Positions 23,057 through 36,226 of a DNA stretch of 64,000 nt are shown in pieces (the stretch's first letter is position 1; each line of letters begins with the position of its first letter). Where the stretch lies: contig NZ_WKJJ01000006.1 of the NCBI RefSeq assembly GCF_009674485.1, forward strand, positions 186,001 to 250,000, given 5' to 3'. Position numbers and translations under genes: made by a program. Below the pieces are notes generated by a model. The model ran no database searches. It worked only from the letters and a program-made list of their open reading frames with translations, and had not been told where the DNA came from. The DNA comes from Pseudoduganella rivuli. GTDB lineage: Bacteria; Pseudomonadota; Gammaproteobacteria; Burkholderiales; Burkholderiaceae_D.

Positions 23057-26044
23057 ATGAAGACACGGCATCACCCTGGCCGCCACGCGGCCGGGCACCC
23101 CTACACCCAAATTTCCATCGCGGTGCTGGCGCTGATCGGCGCCCACCCGGCATGGGCGCAGCAAGCGCCAAACAGCGACGGTCCAGTCGAATCCGTGGTG
23201 GTCACGGGTTTCCGCGCCAGCTTGAACAGCGCACTGAATACCAAGAAAAACAGCGACGGCATCCTCGATGTCATCAAGGCCGAAGACATCGCCAAGTTCC
23301 CCGACGCCAACCTGGCCGAATCGCTGCAGCGCGTACCTGGTGTGTCGCTGTCGCGCGGCGATGGCGGCGAAGGCAAGCAAATCACCGTGCGCGGCCTGAA
23401 CGCGGGCTTTACGCGGGTGCGCATCAACGGCATCGAAGGCGTGGCCGCCACCGGCGCGTCCGACATCAATGGCAGCACCAACCGCGGCCGCGGCTTCGAC
23501 TTTTCCGTGTTCGCCTCGGAACTGTTCAACAGCCTGGAAGTGCGCAAGACGTCGGAAGCCGGCGTGGAAGAAGGTTCGCTGGGCGCCACCGTCGACTTGC
23601 GCACGGCGCGTCCGTTCGACTTCAAGGGCGAGACCTTCAGCCTGGGCGGCCAGGCCAGCTACAACTCGCTGGTGCGCCAGCCCGAGCCGCGCATGACGGC
23701 GCTGTATTCGAACCGCTGGGATACCGGTGTCGGCAAGTTTGGCGCGCTGGTGTCGGTGGCGCATTCGCGCCGCACGGTGCAGGAAGAAGGTTATGAGGCG
23801 GTGGAACTGTTGTCCGCCAGCGCCGACGGCGGCTTTTGCTCGCCCGTCGGCTACACGCCGCAAAACCCCGCCAACAGCGCCATCAAGGGCATCGATGCGC
23901 TGAACTGCGGCACCGGCGTGCCGCGCACCTCGAACCTGGCCGCCTACAACGACGTGATGGGCCGCACCGACAACTATGGCGGCACCGTGGCCAATCCGGC
24001 CGCCGGTTCCGGCGCCTTCGCGCCACGGATTCCCCGCTACCGCCGTTCGCTGACCGATTACCAGCGCACCGGCGCCACCGGCTCGCTGCAGTGGCGCCCG
24101 GACAGCAAGACGGAACTGAACCTCGACCTGTTGGGCGGCAAGTTCGAAAACAAGCGCTACGACAATTACATTTCCGCGATTTCGTTCGGCCGCAGCCTGG
24201 CGCAATCGAACGGCAAGCCGCAATCGTCGATCCTGGAATCCCACTTCGACGGCAATGGCAGTTGGGACTACGGCAAATTCAATGCGGTCGACATCCGCAC
24301 CGAAGGCTTGCTGGACGTGTACACCACGCTGTTCCGCCAGCACGTGATTTCAGGCCGCCATGATTTTTCCGACCGTTTCAAGGTCGACTTCCTGACGGGT
24401 GTTTCGAACTCGGACCTGGATGAACCGATGCGCGCCACCGTGCAATTCGACGCGCCCAACATCAACGGCTTCTCGTGGGACTTCCGCCAGAACCGCAACG
24501 TGCCGGCGCTGAACTTCGGCATCGACGTGTCCGACCCGAGCAAATTCACGTTTGCGCCGCAGGAAGCCGATGGCACGTTCCACGGCCAGTTCGTGGGCCG
24601 CTACCTGCACACCAAGAACAAGCTGAAGACCAACGCCGTCAACGCCAGCTTTGAAGTCAACGACAACATCACGTTGCGCGGCGGCCTGTCGGCCCGCAAG
24701 AACACGTGGACCAACGTGGAAATCGGTTCCGGCGGCAACGGCCTGGCCCTGCCTGCCGGCGTGACGATGGCCAGCATCACACGCCAGATCGACGGTTTCG
24801 GCCGCGGCCTGGGCGGCGCCGGCGTGCCCACGTCGTGGGCGGCGGTCGACCTCGACAAGTTCCGCAAGGTGTATGACATCGAATGCCATTGCTCGGCCGT
24901 CCCCGGTTCCGAATACAACTTGCTGGGCCAGGCCAACCGGGGCGTGGAAGAATCCATCAATGCGGTGTTTGCGATGGCGGACTTCCATTACGACGTGGGC
25001 CCGATCCCGGTGCGCGGCAATGTCGGCGTGCGCGGCGCGGAAACCAAGGCCACGTCGTATGCGCTGGTGAACGCCAACGGCACGCTGACGCCGGCCTCCT
25101 ATACGCACAAATACCGCGACTGGCTGCCGGCGCTGAACGTGACGGCGCAAATGCCGAAAGACGTGCTGCTGCGCTTCTCGGCCGGTAAAACGCTGTCGCG
25201 TCCCGAGTACACGGACCTGGCGCCATCGACCACGCTGTCGTCGCAAAGCCAGACCGTCACCATCGGCAACCCGAACCTCGATCCGATCCGCGCCCGCACT
25301 TACGATTTGCAGGCCGAATGGTATTACGCGAAAAACGCCATGGTGTCGCTGGGCGCGTTCCGCAAGGAGATCAACACCTTCATCCAGGGTGTCTCCGAGC
25401 GCGCCGTGTTCTCGTCGCTGGGCTTGCCGGATTCGATCCTGCTGGGCGGCGGCTGCTCGATCACGGGCGGCACGCCGGCCTGCGCCACGCTGCCATCGAC
25501 CACGGTGGTGGTGAACCGCAAGGTCAACACGCCGGGCGGCCCGCTGAACGGACTGGAATTCAACTGGCAGGCGCCGTTCACGTTCCTGCCTCGCGCCTGG
25601 AGCAATTTCGGCTCGCTGCTGAACTACACGCGGGTCAAGTCGAAGATCACCTACATCACGCGCGTCGACAACCCGAACACGGCCGCCAACGAATTGCTGA
25701 GCCAGACGGCGAACTTCACTGGCCTGTCGCCGAAGGCGCACAACATCACGCTGTATTACGAAGATCCGAAGTTCAGTGCCCGTGTGTCGAAAGCGTACCG
25801 CTCGTCGTACCTGCAAAACGTGCTGGGCGACGTGGCGGGCCACGACTACACCATCGTCGATGGCTCGTCCAACGTGGACTTCAGCGTGTCGTACAACGTG
25901 ACGCCGAAACTGCGCGTGACGTTCGAAGGCCAGAACCTGACGGACACCCCGCTGCGCTATGGCCGCGATTCGCAGCGCAATGACACGTTGCTGTACGTGC
26001 ATTCGGGCCGCACGTTCGTACTGGGCATGACGTACAAGTATTGA
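23057..26044 (+). CDS. Large TonB-dependent receptor (Xanthomonas/Caulobacter type)
   Basis: The 995-residue receptor has a signal peptide (cut after AWAQ, about residue 35), a TonB box-like ESVVVTGFRASL, a plug (KFPDANLAESLQRVPGVSLS; ITVRGLNAGFTRVRINGIEG) and a barrel ending GRTFVLGMTYKY. These features match the TonB-Xanth-Caul subfamily, usually linked to uptake of glycans or other complex nutrients rather than iron. No TonB-system or carbohydrate gene adjoins it, so the substrate is open. Confidence 0.9.
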   Translation: MKTRHHPGRHAAGHPYTQISIAVLALIGAHPAWAQQAPNSDGPVESVVVTGFRASLNSALNTKKNSDGILDVIKAEDIAKFPDANLAESLQRVPGVSLSRGDGGEGKQITVRGLNAGFTRVRINGIEGVAATGASDINGSTNRGRGFDFSVFASELFNSLEVRKTSEAGVEEGSLGATVDLRTARPFDFKGETFSLGGQASYNSLVRQPEPRMTALYSNRWDTGVGKFGALVSVAHSRRTVQEEGYEAVELLSASADGGFCSPVGYTPQNPANSAIKGIDALNCGTGVPRTSNLAAYNDVMGRTDNYGGTVANPAAGSGAFAPRIPRYRRSLTDYQRTGATGSLQWRPDSKTELNLDLLGGKFENKRYDNYISAISFGRSLAQSNGKPQSSILESHFDGNGSWDYGKFNAVDIRTEGLLDVYTTLFRQHVISGRHDFSDRFKVDFLTGVSNSDLDEPMRATVQFDAPNINGFSWDFRQNRNVPALNFGIDVSDPSKFTFAPQEADGTFHGQFVGRYLHTKNKLKTNAVNASFEVNDNITLRGGLSARKNTWTNVEIGSGGNGLALPAGVTMASITRQIDGFGRGLGGAGVPTSWAAVDLDKFRKVYDIECHCSAVPGSEYNLLGQANRGVEESINAVFAMADFHYDVGPIPVRGNVGVRGAETKATSYALVNANGTLTPASYTHKYRDWLPALNVTAQMPKDVLLRFSAGKTLSRPEYTDLAPSTTLSSQSQTVTIGNPNLDPIRARTYDLQAEWYYAKNAMVSLGAFRKEINTFIQGVSERAVFSSLGLPDSILLGGGCSITGGTPACATLPSTTVVVNRKVNTPGGPLNGLEFNWQAPFTFLPRAWSNFGSLLNYTRVKSKITYITRVDNPNTAANELLSQTANFTGLSPKAHNITLYYEDPKFSARVSKAYRSSYLQNVLGDVAGHDYTIVDGSSNVDFSVSYNVTPKLRVTFEGQNLTDTPLRYGRDSQRNDTLLYVHSGRTFVLGMTYKY

Positions 26045-26117
26045 TTCGTCACGCGTCCTGCACGTAAAGCCGGTTTGCACGATAATCCTTTTTCTTGCAA
26101 ACCGGAGTACTGACACC

Positions 26118-26822
26118 ATGAGCGACCTGTCCGATTTTCCCATCACCGCCAAATGGCCCGCGCAACATCCTGAACGCCTGCAACTGTATTCGCTGCCGAC
26201 GCCGAACGGCGTCAAGGTATCGATCATGCTGGAAGAGACGGGACTGCCATATGAAGTGCACCTGGTCAGCTTCGACAAGAACGACCAGATGTCGCCTGAA
26301 TTCCTGTCGCTGAACCCGAATAACAAGATTCCCGCCATCCTCGACCCGAACGGCCCGGACGGCCAGCCACTGCCGCTGTTCGAATCCGGCGCCATCCTGC
26401 TGTACCTGGCGGATAAGACCGGCCAATTGCTGCCCAAGGATGCGGCGGGCCGCTATGAAACCATCCAGTGGGTGATGTTCCAGATGGGCGGCATCGGCCC
26501 GATGTTCGGCCAAGTCGGCTTCTTCCACAAATTCGCCGGCAAGGAATACGAAGACAAGCGCCCGCGCGACCGCTACATCAACGAATCGAAACGCTTGCTG
26601 GGCGTGCTGGAACAGCGCCTGCAAGGCCGCGAATGGATCATGGGCGACCAGTACACGATCGCCGACATCGCCACCTTCCCGTGGGTGCGCAACCTGGTCA
26701 ACTACTATGGCGCGGGCGAACTGGTGGGCTTCGACAACTTCCCGAACGTGCAGCGCGTGCTGGCGAAGTTCGTCGAGCGTCCGGCGGTGGCGCGCGGGTT
26801 GAATATTCCCGCGCGGGGCTGA
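26118..26822 (+). CDS. Nu-class-like glutathione S-transferase
   Basis: The 234-residue GST has an N-terminal thioredoxin-fold domain (about residues 20-105; LYSLPTPNGVKVSIMLEETG, SLNPNNKIPAILDP, FESGAILLYLADKTG) and an all-alpha C-terminal domain (MGDQYTIADIATFPWV). The TPNGxKV and NPNNKIPAI motifs are those of the YfcG/YghU (Nu) class, which have disulphide-bond reductase and organic peroxidase activity. It stands alone and is followed by a REP-like repeat. Confidence 0.87.
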   Translation: MSDLSDFPITAKWPAQHPERLQLYSLPTPNGVKVSIMLEETGLPYEVHLVSFDKNDQMSPEFLSLNPNNKIPAILDPNGPDGQPLPLFESGAILLYLADKTGQLLPKDAAGRYETIQWVMFQMGGIGPMFGQVGFFHKFAGKEYEDKRPRDRYINESKRLLGVLEQRLQGREWIMGDQYTIADIATFPWVRNLVNYYGAGELVGFDNFPNVQRVLAKFVERPAVARGLNIPARG

Positions 26823-26848
26823 ACCTTATCCCGGTCCGTAACCTTAAT

Positions 26849-26927
26849 TCCGTAGGGCGGTTTCCGCGCAGCGGAAGCCGCCATGCATGCACGGCGGCTT
26901 TGCCTCTGGCAAAACCGCCCTACGGAT
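26849..26927. repeat. REP-like palindromic repeat, full unit
   Basis: Outer arms CCGTAGGGCGGTTT and the complementary AAAACCGCCCTACGG enclose inner arms GGAAGCCGCC and GGCGGCTTTG. The same unit recurs at 40428-40535 and 45549-45635. Here its CCGTAG supplies the TAG stop codon of the convergent MFS gene. Confidence 0.8.
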
Positions 26928-28386
26928 TGTTAGTCCCGTGCCCCTCGAGCGGCAACTCCGGCAAGAACAGCAACGTTACCACGCCCAGCAGCAACATCAC
27001 GGCGCCGCCGGCAAACACGCCGGCAATCGCCTGCCGGTACACCGCCACGGTGGCGGCGGGTAAGACCGTGCCCGGCAACACGGCCACCGCCTGCAAGCCA
27101 TGCGTATGCAGCGCATGCGCCAGCATGGCGCCGGAACCCGTCACGCCCAGCAGCCCGCCCAGCGAGCGGAAGAACGTCAGCATGGCGGTGCCGACACCGC
27201 GCCGCGCCAGCGGCAATGCGTTTTGCACCGCCACCGTCATGTTCGGCATCACCAGTCCCAGTCCGGCGCCCAGCAGGAAGATGGCCGGCTCGATCACCAG
27301 GTAGCCGGCGCTGTGCGCCACGCCCCATGCCAGCACGGCGAACGCGATCATGGCGGCCGAGAGCCCCAGCACCTGCGGCTTCTTGTAATTGCCCGTGCGC
27401 GATAGCCAGCGCCCGCCCAGCGGCGATGAAATGATCATCCCCGCCATCATGGCCACCGTCATCATCCCGGACTTCGCGGGACTAAGACCCATCACCAGCT
27501 GGAAAAACAGCGGGAAAAAGACGGACGATCCCATCAACCCCATGAAGGTCAGCGCCATCACCACGCTGCCCAGGTTGAAGACACGGCTGTGGAACAGGTC
27601 CGGCGGCAGCACCGGTTCCGGCACACGGCGCACGTGTACCGCCAGCCACGCGCCGCCCACCACGGCCAGCACGGCGCAAACCATGATCTGCACGGAATCC
27701 CACGCCCACTCCGTGCCGCCCAGCGCCAGCACCAGCAGCGCCGACGTGATGGCGCCCGTCATCAGCACGGAGCCAAGGTAATCGATGCGGTGCGCCGGGC
27801 CGTGGCGGTCCGTCCGCAGCGTGCGGGCAATCACGTAAAAGGCGGCGGCGCCCACGGGCAGGTTGACATAGAAAATCCAGTGCCACGACAGCGCATCGGT
27901 AATCAGCCCGCCCAGCACGGGGCCGAGGATGCTGGTCACGGCAAACACCACGGGCACCAGGCCCATGCGCTTGCCCCGTTCCGCGGGCGGCACCACGTCG
28001 GCGATGACGATCTGCACCAGCGGCATGAAGCCCCCGGCGCCGATACCCTGCAAGGCGCGGAACGCCACCAGCTGCGTCATGTCCTGCGCCAGCCCGCACA
28101 GCGCGGAACCCAGCAGGAAGGCGCCCATGGCGGCAAAGATCACGGGACGGCGGCCAAACTGGTCGGCCAGCTTGCCGTACAGCGGCATGGTGGCGGTCGA
28201 CGCCAGCACATAGGCGGTGACCACCCACGACAAATGCGCCATGCCGCCCAGTTCCGCGACGATACGGGGCAACGCGGTGGCGACGATGCTCTGGTCCAGC
28301 GAGGACAGGCCCAACAGCACCATCATGCCGAGGTAGATGGCGCGGATTTCACGTTCGGTGGCGGGCATGGCAGGCATGGTCGTCAT
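26920..28386 (-). CDS. DHA2-family drug:proton antiporter (14-TM MFS)
   Basis: The 488-residue exporter of the EmrB/QacA family contains LDQSIVATALPRIVAEL near residue 30, motif A GKLADQFGRRPV near 70, and GALAQDM/GLAQDMTQLV-like text in the third helix, with about 14 hydrophobic segments. The start at 28386 is used; an ORF extension to 28662 would add 92 residues without family counterpart. No membrane-fusion partner (EmrA) is adjacent. The stop codon lies in the REP-like repeat. Confidence 0.85.
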   Translation of the reverse strand: MTTMPAMPATEREIRAIYLGMMVLLGLSSLDQSIVATALPRIVAELGGMAHLSWVVTAYVLASTATMPLYGKLADQFGRRPVIFAAMGAFLLGSALCGLAQDMTQLVAFRALQGIGAGGFMPLVQIVIADVVPPAERGKRMGLVPVVFAVTSILGPVLGGLITDALSWHWIFYVNLPVGAAAFYVIARTLRTDRHGPAHRIDYLGSVLMTGAITSALLVLALGGTEWAWDSVQIMVCAVLAVVGGAWLAVHVRRVPEPVLPPDLFHSRVFNLGSVVMALTFMGLMGSSVFFPLFFQLVMGLSPAKSGMMTVAMMAGMIISSPLGGRWLSRTGNYKKPQVLGLSAAMIAFAVLAWGVAHSAGYLVIEPAIFLLGAGLGLVMPNMTVAVQNALPLARRGVGTAMLTFFRSLGGLLGVTGSGAMLAHALHTHGLQAVAVLPGTVLPAATVAVYRQAIAGVFAGGAVMLLLGVVTLLFLPELPLEGHGTNNP

Positions 28387-28549
28387 GGCTGTGCGATTTC
28401 GTTCAAGGGGCCAGTGGCGGCGGTCGCGCAAGGTTAACCCAGTTCGGCAATACTTGCATGTGAAGATGTGCGTATTTCTGAGAAGCACTTTCTTGGTACA
28501 CTGGGCAGTTATTATCATAATGACAGGCTCCCCCCTGCACTCCGTTCCG

Positions 28550-30544
28550 ATGAAATACCGCTCACCCCTGTTGGCCTTGTGCGCCCTGGCCCTCACGCAA
28601 TTTGCGATGGCCGCTCCTCCCACCGAATACTTTTTTGACGCCCCCGAATTCAGCGGCGCCAAACTGTCGCCAACAGCCCGTTATCTGGCCGTCAGGGCCG
28701 GCGAGCCGGGCAAGCGCCAGGGACTGGCGGTTATCGACCTCGACAAGATGGATATCCAGCCTGTGATCGGCTACTCCGACGTCGATATCGGGGATTTCCA
28801 ATGGATTAACAGCGAGCGGCTGGTGTACGACACGGCCGACCGGCAAGCCGCGCGCGGCAGCGTGCACCGGGCGCCCGGCCTGTTTGCCATCAATCGCGAC
28901 GGCAGCCGCCTGGTGCAACTGGCCGAACGCGACGGCGATGGCCGCATCGTCGCCACGGAGCAGCGGCACCGCGCGGAGATCCTGCCCTGGAACCACTTCC
29001 TGATCCCGCAGCAGGGAACACAGGAGACCGACTGGATTTACGTCATTAATCCAAGCTTCGCGGGAAGTGAAATCCGCCATGTCGACCTGAAACGGGTCCA
29101 CACGTTCAACGGCGCGGTGCAGACCGTGCCCCGTCCGCAGCACACGAAGGAATGGCTGCTGGACTTCAAAGGCGAACCGCGCCTGGCCATGGCGCGTGAT
29201 GCCGGCGTGGACACCGTCCACTACCGGGACCCGGCCACCGACCAATGGCGGGTGCTGGCCAGCTTCAATTCCTATACGGATCGCGTCAACAGCTTTTCCC
29301 CGCTGGGATTTGGTGCGAACGGCAAGCTGTACGCCACGGCCAACATGGGCCGGGACAAGGCATCCGTCTACACGGTCAACCTGGATACGGGCAAGGTTGA
29401 CGCCGATCCCAAAATCAGCTCCGACGACTACGATGTGGAGGGCGATTTCATCAGCGGCAGCAATAAATTGCTTGGCGTTCGCCTGACCACGGATGCTGCC
29501 ACCACCACATGGTTTGATGCGGGAATGCAGGCGATCCAGAAAGCTGTCGATGCACTGCTGCCCGATAACGTCAACCTGATCTCCGTGGCGGCAAGGCCGG
29601 AAACGCCATGGGTACTGGTGGAATCGTATTCGGACGTGATGCCGAGGACGTACCTCGTCTACAACACGGCAACCCGTGCCTTGAAACGGATCGGCGGTGA
29701 ACATCCGCGCATCGATCCCGCCCAGATGGGACGCCAGCAAACCCTGCGCTACACCGCACGTGACGGGTTGAGCATTCCCGCGACACTGACCTTGCCTCCG
29801 GGCGTCCCGCACAAGAACCTGCCGCTGGTGGTGCTGGTGCATGGCGGTCCTTATGTGCGTGGCAATAGCTGGGGCTGGGAAGCGCATGCGCAATTTCTCG
29901 CCACGCGCGGCTATGCGGTACTGGAACCCGAATACCGCGGCAGCACCGGCTACGGGTACAAACATTTCCGCGCCGGTTGGAAGCAATGGGGCCTGGCGAT
30001 GCAGGACGATATCGCCGATGGCGCAAAATGGGCCATTGCGCAAGGGATTGCCGATCCCAAGCGCATCTGCATTGCGGGCGCCAGTTATGGCGGCTATGCG
30101 GCGTTAATGGGCCTGGTCAATGACAGTGACCTGTACCGTTGCGGCATCAACTGGGTGGGCGTCACCGATATCGGGTTGCTGTACAACGGGACCTGGACCG
30201 AAAAAAGCGACATTTCCGACCACTGGCGCAAGTACGGCATGCCGGAGCTGGTGGGCGACCAGGTCAAGGATGCCGCCCAGTTGAAAGCCACGTCCCCGCT
30301 GCACCAGGCGGCCCGCATCAAACAGCCATTGCTGCTGGCCTATGGCGGCTCGGACGACCGGGTGCCCATGCACCACGGCAAACAATTCTATGACGCCGTG
30401 AAAAACACCAACCAGGAGGTGGAGTGGGTGCTGTACCCTTCCGAAGGACATGGATGGAAGCTGCAAAAAACCCATGTTGATTTCTGGGACCGGGTGGAAC
30501 GGTTCCTGGCCCGCCACATCGGTCCCAAACGCATTGAGCCGTGA
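28550..30544 (+). CDS. Secreted S9-family (prolyl oligopeptidase-like) peptidase
   Basis: The 664-residue protein has a signal peptide (about residues 1-21, cut after AMA), an N-terminal propeller-like region and a C-terminal alpha/beta-hydrolase domain (about 400-655). Nucleophile motif GASYGGYAALMG, acid region YGGSDDRVPMHHG and histidine region EGHGWK are all present. Such enzymes cleave di/tripeptides, often post-proline, in the periplasm. The ATG at 28550 is chosen because it starts a clean signal peptide; earlier in-frame ATGs do not. Confidence 0.87.
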   Translation: MKYRSPLLALCALALTQFAMAAPPTEYFFDAPEFSGAKLSPTARYLAVRAGEPGKRQGLAVIDLDKMDIQPVIGYSDVDIGDFQWINSERLVYDTADRQAARGSVHRAPGLFAINRDGSRLVQLAERDGDGRIVATEQRHRAEILPWNHFLIPQQGTQETDWIYVINPSFAGSEIRHVDLKRVHTFNGAVQTVPRPQHTKEWLLDFKGEPRLAMARDAGVDTVHYRDPATDQWRVLASFNSYTDRVNSFSPLGFGANGKLYATANMGRDKASVYTVNLDTGKVDADPKISSDDYDVEGDFISGSNKLLGVRLTTDAATTTWFDAGMQAIQKAVDALLPDNVNLISVAARPETPWVLVESYSDVMPRTYLVYNTATRALKRIGGEHPRIDPAQMGRQQTLRYTARDGLSIPATLTLPPGVPHKNLPLVVLVHGGPYVRGNSWGWEAHAQFLATRGYAVLEPEYRGSTGYGYKHFRAGWKQWGLAMQDDIADGAKWAIAQGIADPKRICIAGASYGGYAALMGLVNDSDLYRCGINWVGVTDIGLLYNGTWTEKSDISDHWRKYGMPELVGDQVKDAAQLKATSPLHQAARIKQPLLLAYGGSDDRVPMHHGKQFYDAVKNTNQEVEWVLYPSEGHGWKLQKTHVDFWDRVERFLARHIGPKRIEP

Positions 30545-30557
30545 TCCCGGACGGGAC

Positions 30558-30586
30558 TTGCCGGATCGCGCCGCAGCCCGTATAAT
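30558..30586 (+). promoter_or_regulatory. Promoter of the third tRNA-Lys
   Basis: TTGCCG (30558-30563), a 17-nt spacer and a perfect TATAAT (30581-30586) end 11 bases before the tRNA. Confidence 0.85.
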
Positions 30587-30597
30587 TCCGGCCCTTC

Positions 30598-30673
30598 GGG
30601 TCGTTAGCTCAGCTGGTAGAGCAGCGGACTTTTAATCCGTTGGTCGCAGGTTCGAATCCCGCACGGCCTACCA
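30598..30673 (+). tRNA. tRNA-Lys (UUU), third copy
   Basis: The 76-nt gene is identical to those at 6857, 6961 and 52155, with encoded CCA. Its -10 region, leader and terminator are near-duplicates of those at the 52155 copy. Confidence 0.97.
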
Positions 30674-30693
30674 CGAATACCGCAGTACAGATC

Positions 30694-30726
30694 AGGCTTA
30701 CCCGCTTCGGCGCGTAAGCCTTTTTT
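30694..30726 (+). terminator. Terminator of the third tRNA-Lys
   Basis: AGGCTTAC-C-CGC pairs with GCG-C-GTAAGCCT around a TTCG loop, followed by a six-T run. The same hairpin with compensated changes follows the tRNA at 52155. Confidence 0.88.
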
Positions 30727-30875
30727 GCGTCCTCCAATGCCGGCCGCCATTGCCGAGCCCACTGTAGCAGTCCGCCGACTGATACAGCATGGGTCTGTCC
30801 CCCTCGCCTTGTGCCTTGTCCGCACCGCCCCGCCCTCCTAGACTGGCCCCATCCCGACACGGCGAACCGCATACC

Positions 30876-31460
30876 ATGACCGAGTTACTTCCCCTGATGA
30901 GTTATTGCCTGGTGATGTCCGTCACTCCCGGCCCGAACAACGTGATGCTGGCGACCACCGGCGCCAACTTCGGCGGGCGCGGCGCCCTGCCCGCCATACT
31001 CGGCATCCAGGCCGGCCTGTTTATTCAAACCCTGCTCATGTGCCTGGGGCTGGGAAGCGCCTTCACGGCCTACCCGCTGGCGCAGCAGGTGCTGCGCATC
31101 GCAGGATCGCTGTACCTGGTGTACCTGGCCTGGAAACTCAGCGGGGCATCGGTGGGCAAGGCGCAGGCGCCCCGGGCCGTATCCTTTGCACAGGCCGCGA
31201 CATTTCAGGCGCTCAATCCCAAGAGCTGGGTGAAAGCCATGACCATGGCATCGGTCTTCATGCCGGCGGGGAGCGACACGGTCGGCAATGCGCTGCTGGT
31301 GACGATGACCGGCACCGTGGTGGGCGCGCCTTGCAATATCCTGTGGGCCCTGTTTGGCGTATCGATCCGCGGCGTGCTACAGGATCCGCGCAAGCAGCGC
31401 GTCTTCAATCTGACCATGGGCGCAACCCTGCTGGTCCTGGCCGCGACGTTTTTGCGCTAG
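30876..31460 (+). CDS. LysE/RhtB-family amino-acid exporter
   Basis: The 194-residue inner-membrane protein has the family N-terminus MSYCLVMSVTPGPNNVMLA (about residues 8-26) and FQALNPKSWVKAM (about 109-121), with about six hydrophobic segments. It exports an amino acid or related compound. The start at 30876 is chosen by family length over an upstream ATG at 30789. The MocR regulator follows after 9 bases and may control it. Confidence 0.86.
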   Translation: MTELLPLMSYCLVMSVTPGPNNVMLATTGANFGGRGALPAILGIQAGLFIQTLLMCLGLGSAFTAYPLAQQVLRIAGSLYLVYLAWKLSGASVGKAQAPRAVSFAQAATFQALNPKSWVKAMTMASVFMPAGSDTVGNALLVTMTGTVVGAPCNILWALFGVSIRGVLQDPRKQRVFNLTMGATLLVLAATFLR

Positions 31461-31469
31461 ACTTTCGTC

Positions 31470-32939
31470 ATGTTCGCCCTCGACCGTTCCTCGCCCATCG
31501 CCCTGTCGCAGCAGATTGAGACCGCCTTGCGCCATATGGTCGACAGCGGGGCCTTGCCTGGCGGGGCCAAACTGCGGTCGATACGCCAGCTCGCCACCGA
31601 GCTGGCGGTGAGCACCAATACCGTGGTGGTGGCCTACGACAGGCTGGTCGCCGCAGGCGTCATACACTCCCATGGCACGGCGGGATTTTTCGTGCGCACG
31701 GCGAACGACGCCGGCAAGCCGATCCCCGATGAAGCCGCGCTGGAAGCGGGCGAAGAACAGGAGCCGGTGTGGCTGGCGCAGCAGTCAAACGATCAGCGCG
31801 CCGGCATCCTGCTGGCCAGCAGCGGGGCATTGCCGCCGACCTGGCTGCAGGACGCGGTGCCGGCCACTGCCGTGCAGCGTGCGGTGGCGCGCAGCGCCGC
31901 CGGCATGGCTTCGCGCTGTCCGCCGCAGGGGCTGCCGGAATTACGCGAGCACATCGCGTTGCTGTTGCGCGGCATCGGCGTTGCCGTGGATGCCGGCCAG
32001 ATACTCACCACCTTCGGCGGCACCCATGCGATCGACTTGATTTGCCGAACCTTCCTGCAGGCCGGCGATACCGTGCTGGTGGAAGACCCCGGCTATTTCC
32101 TGATGTTTGGCCGCATGCGGCAGGATGGTATCCGCCTGGTGCCCATCCGGCGCCGCCCCGATGGGCTGGACCTGGAGGCACTGGAAGCGGCCTGCCGCGA
32201 GCACCGTCCGCGCCTGCTGTTCGTGCAAACGGCCTTGCACAATCCCACCGGCTGGAGCAGCAGCGTCGCCAATTTGCACAAGCTGCTGGTGCTGGCCCGG
32301 CAATACGGCTTCCTGATTGCGGAAGACGACGTGCACGGCCATTTCCAGCAAGGCCACAGTACGCGCCTGGCCTCGCTGTCCGGGCTCGATGGCGTGATCT
32401 ACTATTCCAGCTTTTGCAAGGCGCTCAGCCCCGCCTTGCGCATGGGCTATCTCGCCGCCGCGCCCGCCCTGCTCAAGGTACTGATGCGCACCAAGATCCA
32501 TTCCATCATGACGACGCCGGCGCTGAACGAATATGTGCTGCTGGAAGTACTCAGGGCCGGCAACTTGCGCAAGCACCTGGACCGGCTGCAGCGCAAGGTC
32601 ATGGCGGCGCGCAACGCCAGCGCGCGCCAACTGGGCGCGGCGGGCGTGCTGTTCGAGCAACCCGGCGACGCCGGCATTTTCCTGTGGGGCACGATGCCGG
32701 AAGGTGTGGATGTCGACTTGCTGGTGCAGGACGCCTACCAGAACAAGATCCTGCTCGTGCGCGGAGCGGCCTTCTCCGCCACCGCCACGCCCGACCGGCA
32801 CATCCGTTTCAATGTCGCCTTCAGCCAGCATCCGCGCCTGAGCAGTTACCTGCAGGAGCGCTTGCAGGCCATGGCCACAGCGCGTTCAAGCCTGGCCCGC
32901 GCCGGCATCGCGGCCGGTCCGGATGTCACGTCACCGTGA
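31470..32939 (+). CDS. MocR/PdxR-like GntR-aminotransferase regulator
   Basis: The 489-residue protein fuses a GntR winged helix (about residues 10-75; KLRSIRQLATELAVSTNTVVVAYDRLV) to a fold-type I aminotransferase domain (about 110-470; VEDPGYFLMFGRM, ETALHNPTG-like QTALHNPTGWSS, and SSFCKALSPALRMGY containing the PLP lysine). MocR proteins sense PLP or an amino-acid adduct. Being nine bases after the lysE-type exporter, it probably regulates that gene, possibly in autoregulation. Confidence 0.88.
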   Translation: MFALDRSSPIALSQQIETALRHMVDSGALPGGAKLRSIRQLATELAVSTNTVVVAYDRLVAAGVIHSHGTAGFFVRTANDAGKPIPDEAALEAGEEQEPVWLAQQSNDQRAGILLASSGALPPTWLQDAVPATAVQRAVARSAAGMASRCPPQGLPELREHIALLLRGIGVAVDAGQILTTFGGTHAIDLICRTFLQAGDTVLVEDPGYFLMFGRMRQDGIRLVPIRRRPDGLDLEALEAACREHRPRLLFVQTALHNPTGWSSSVANLHKLLVLARQYGFLIAEDDVHGHFQQGHSTRLASLSGLDGVIYYSSFCKALSPALRMGYLAAAPALLKVLMRTKIHSIMTTPALNEYVLLEVLRAGNLRKHLDRLQRKVMAARNASARQLGAAGVLFEQPGDAGIFLWGTMPEGVDVDLLVQDAYQNKILLVRGAAFSATATPDRHIRFNVAFSQHPRLSSYLQERLQAMATARSSLARAGIAAGPDVTSP

Positions 32940-32998
32940 TGTTAAATTAGGTAAAGATTACTTACCAGCAGGCAATCCCATGCTAACTTTGCGCCATT

Positions 32999-36222
<3,224 letters not shown>

Positions 36223-36226
<4 letters not shown>

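Noticed and set aside
27589..28437. A 282-codon plus-strand frame opposite the DHA2 exporter
   Set aside because: It is His/Gln/Arg-rich low-complexity translation antisense to a clear 14-TM transporter.
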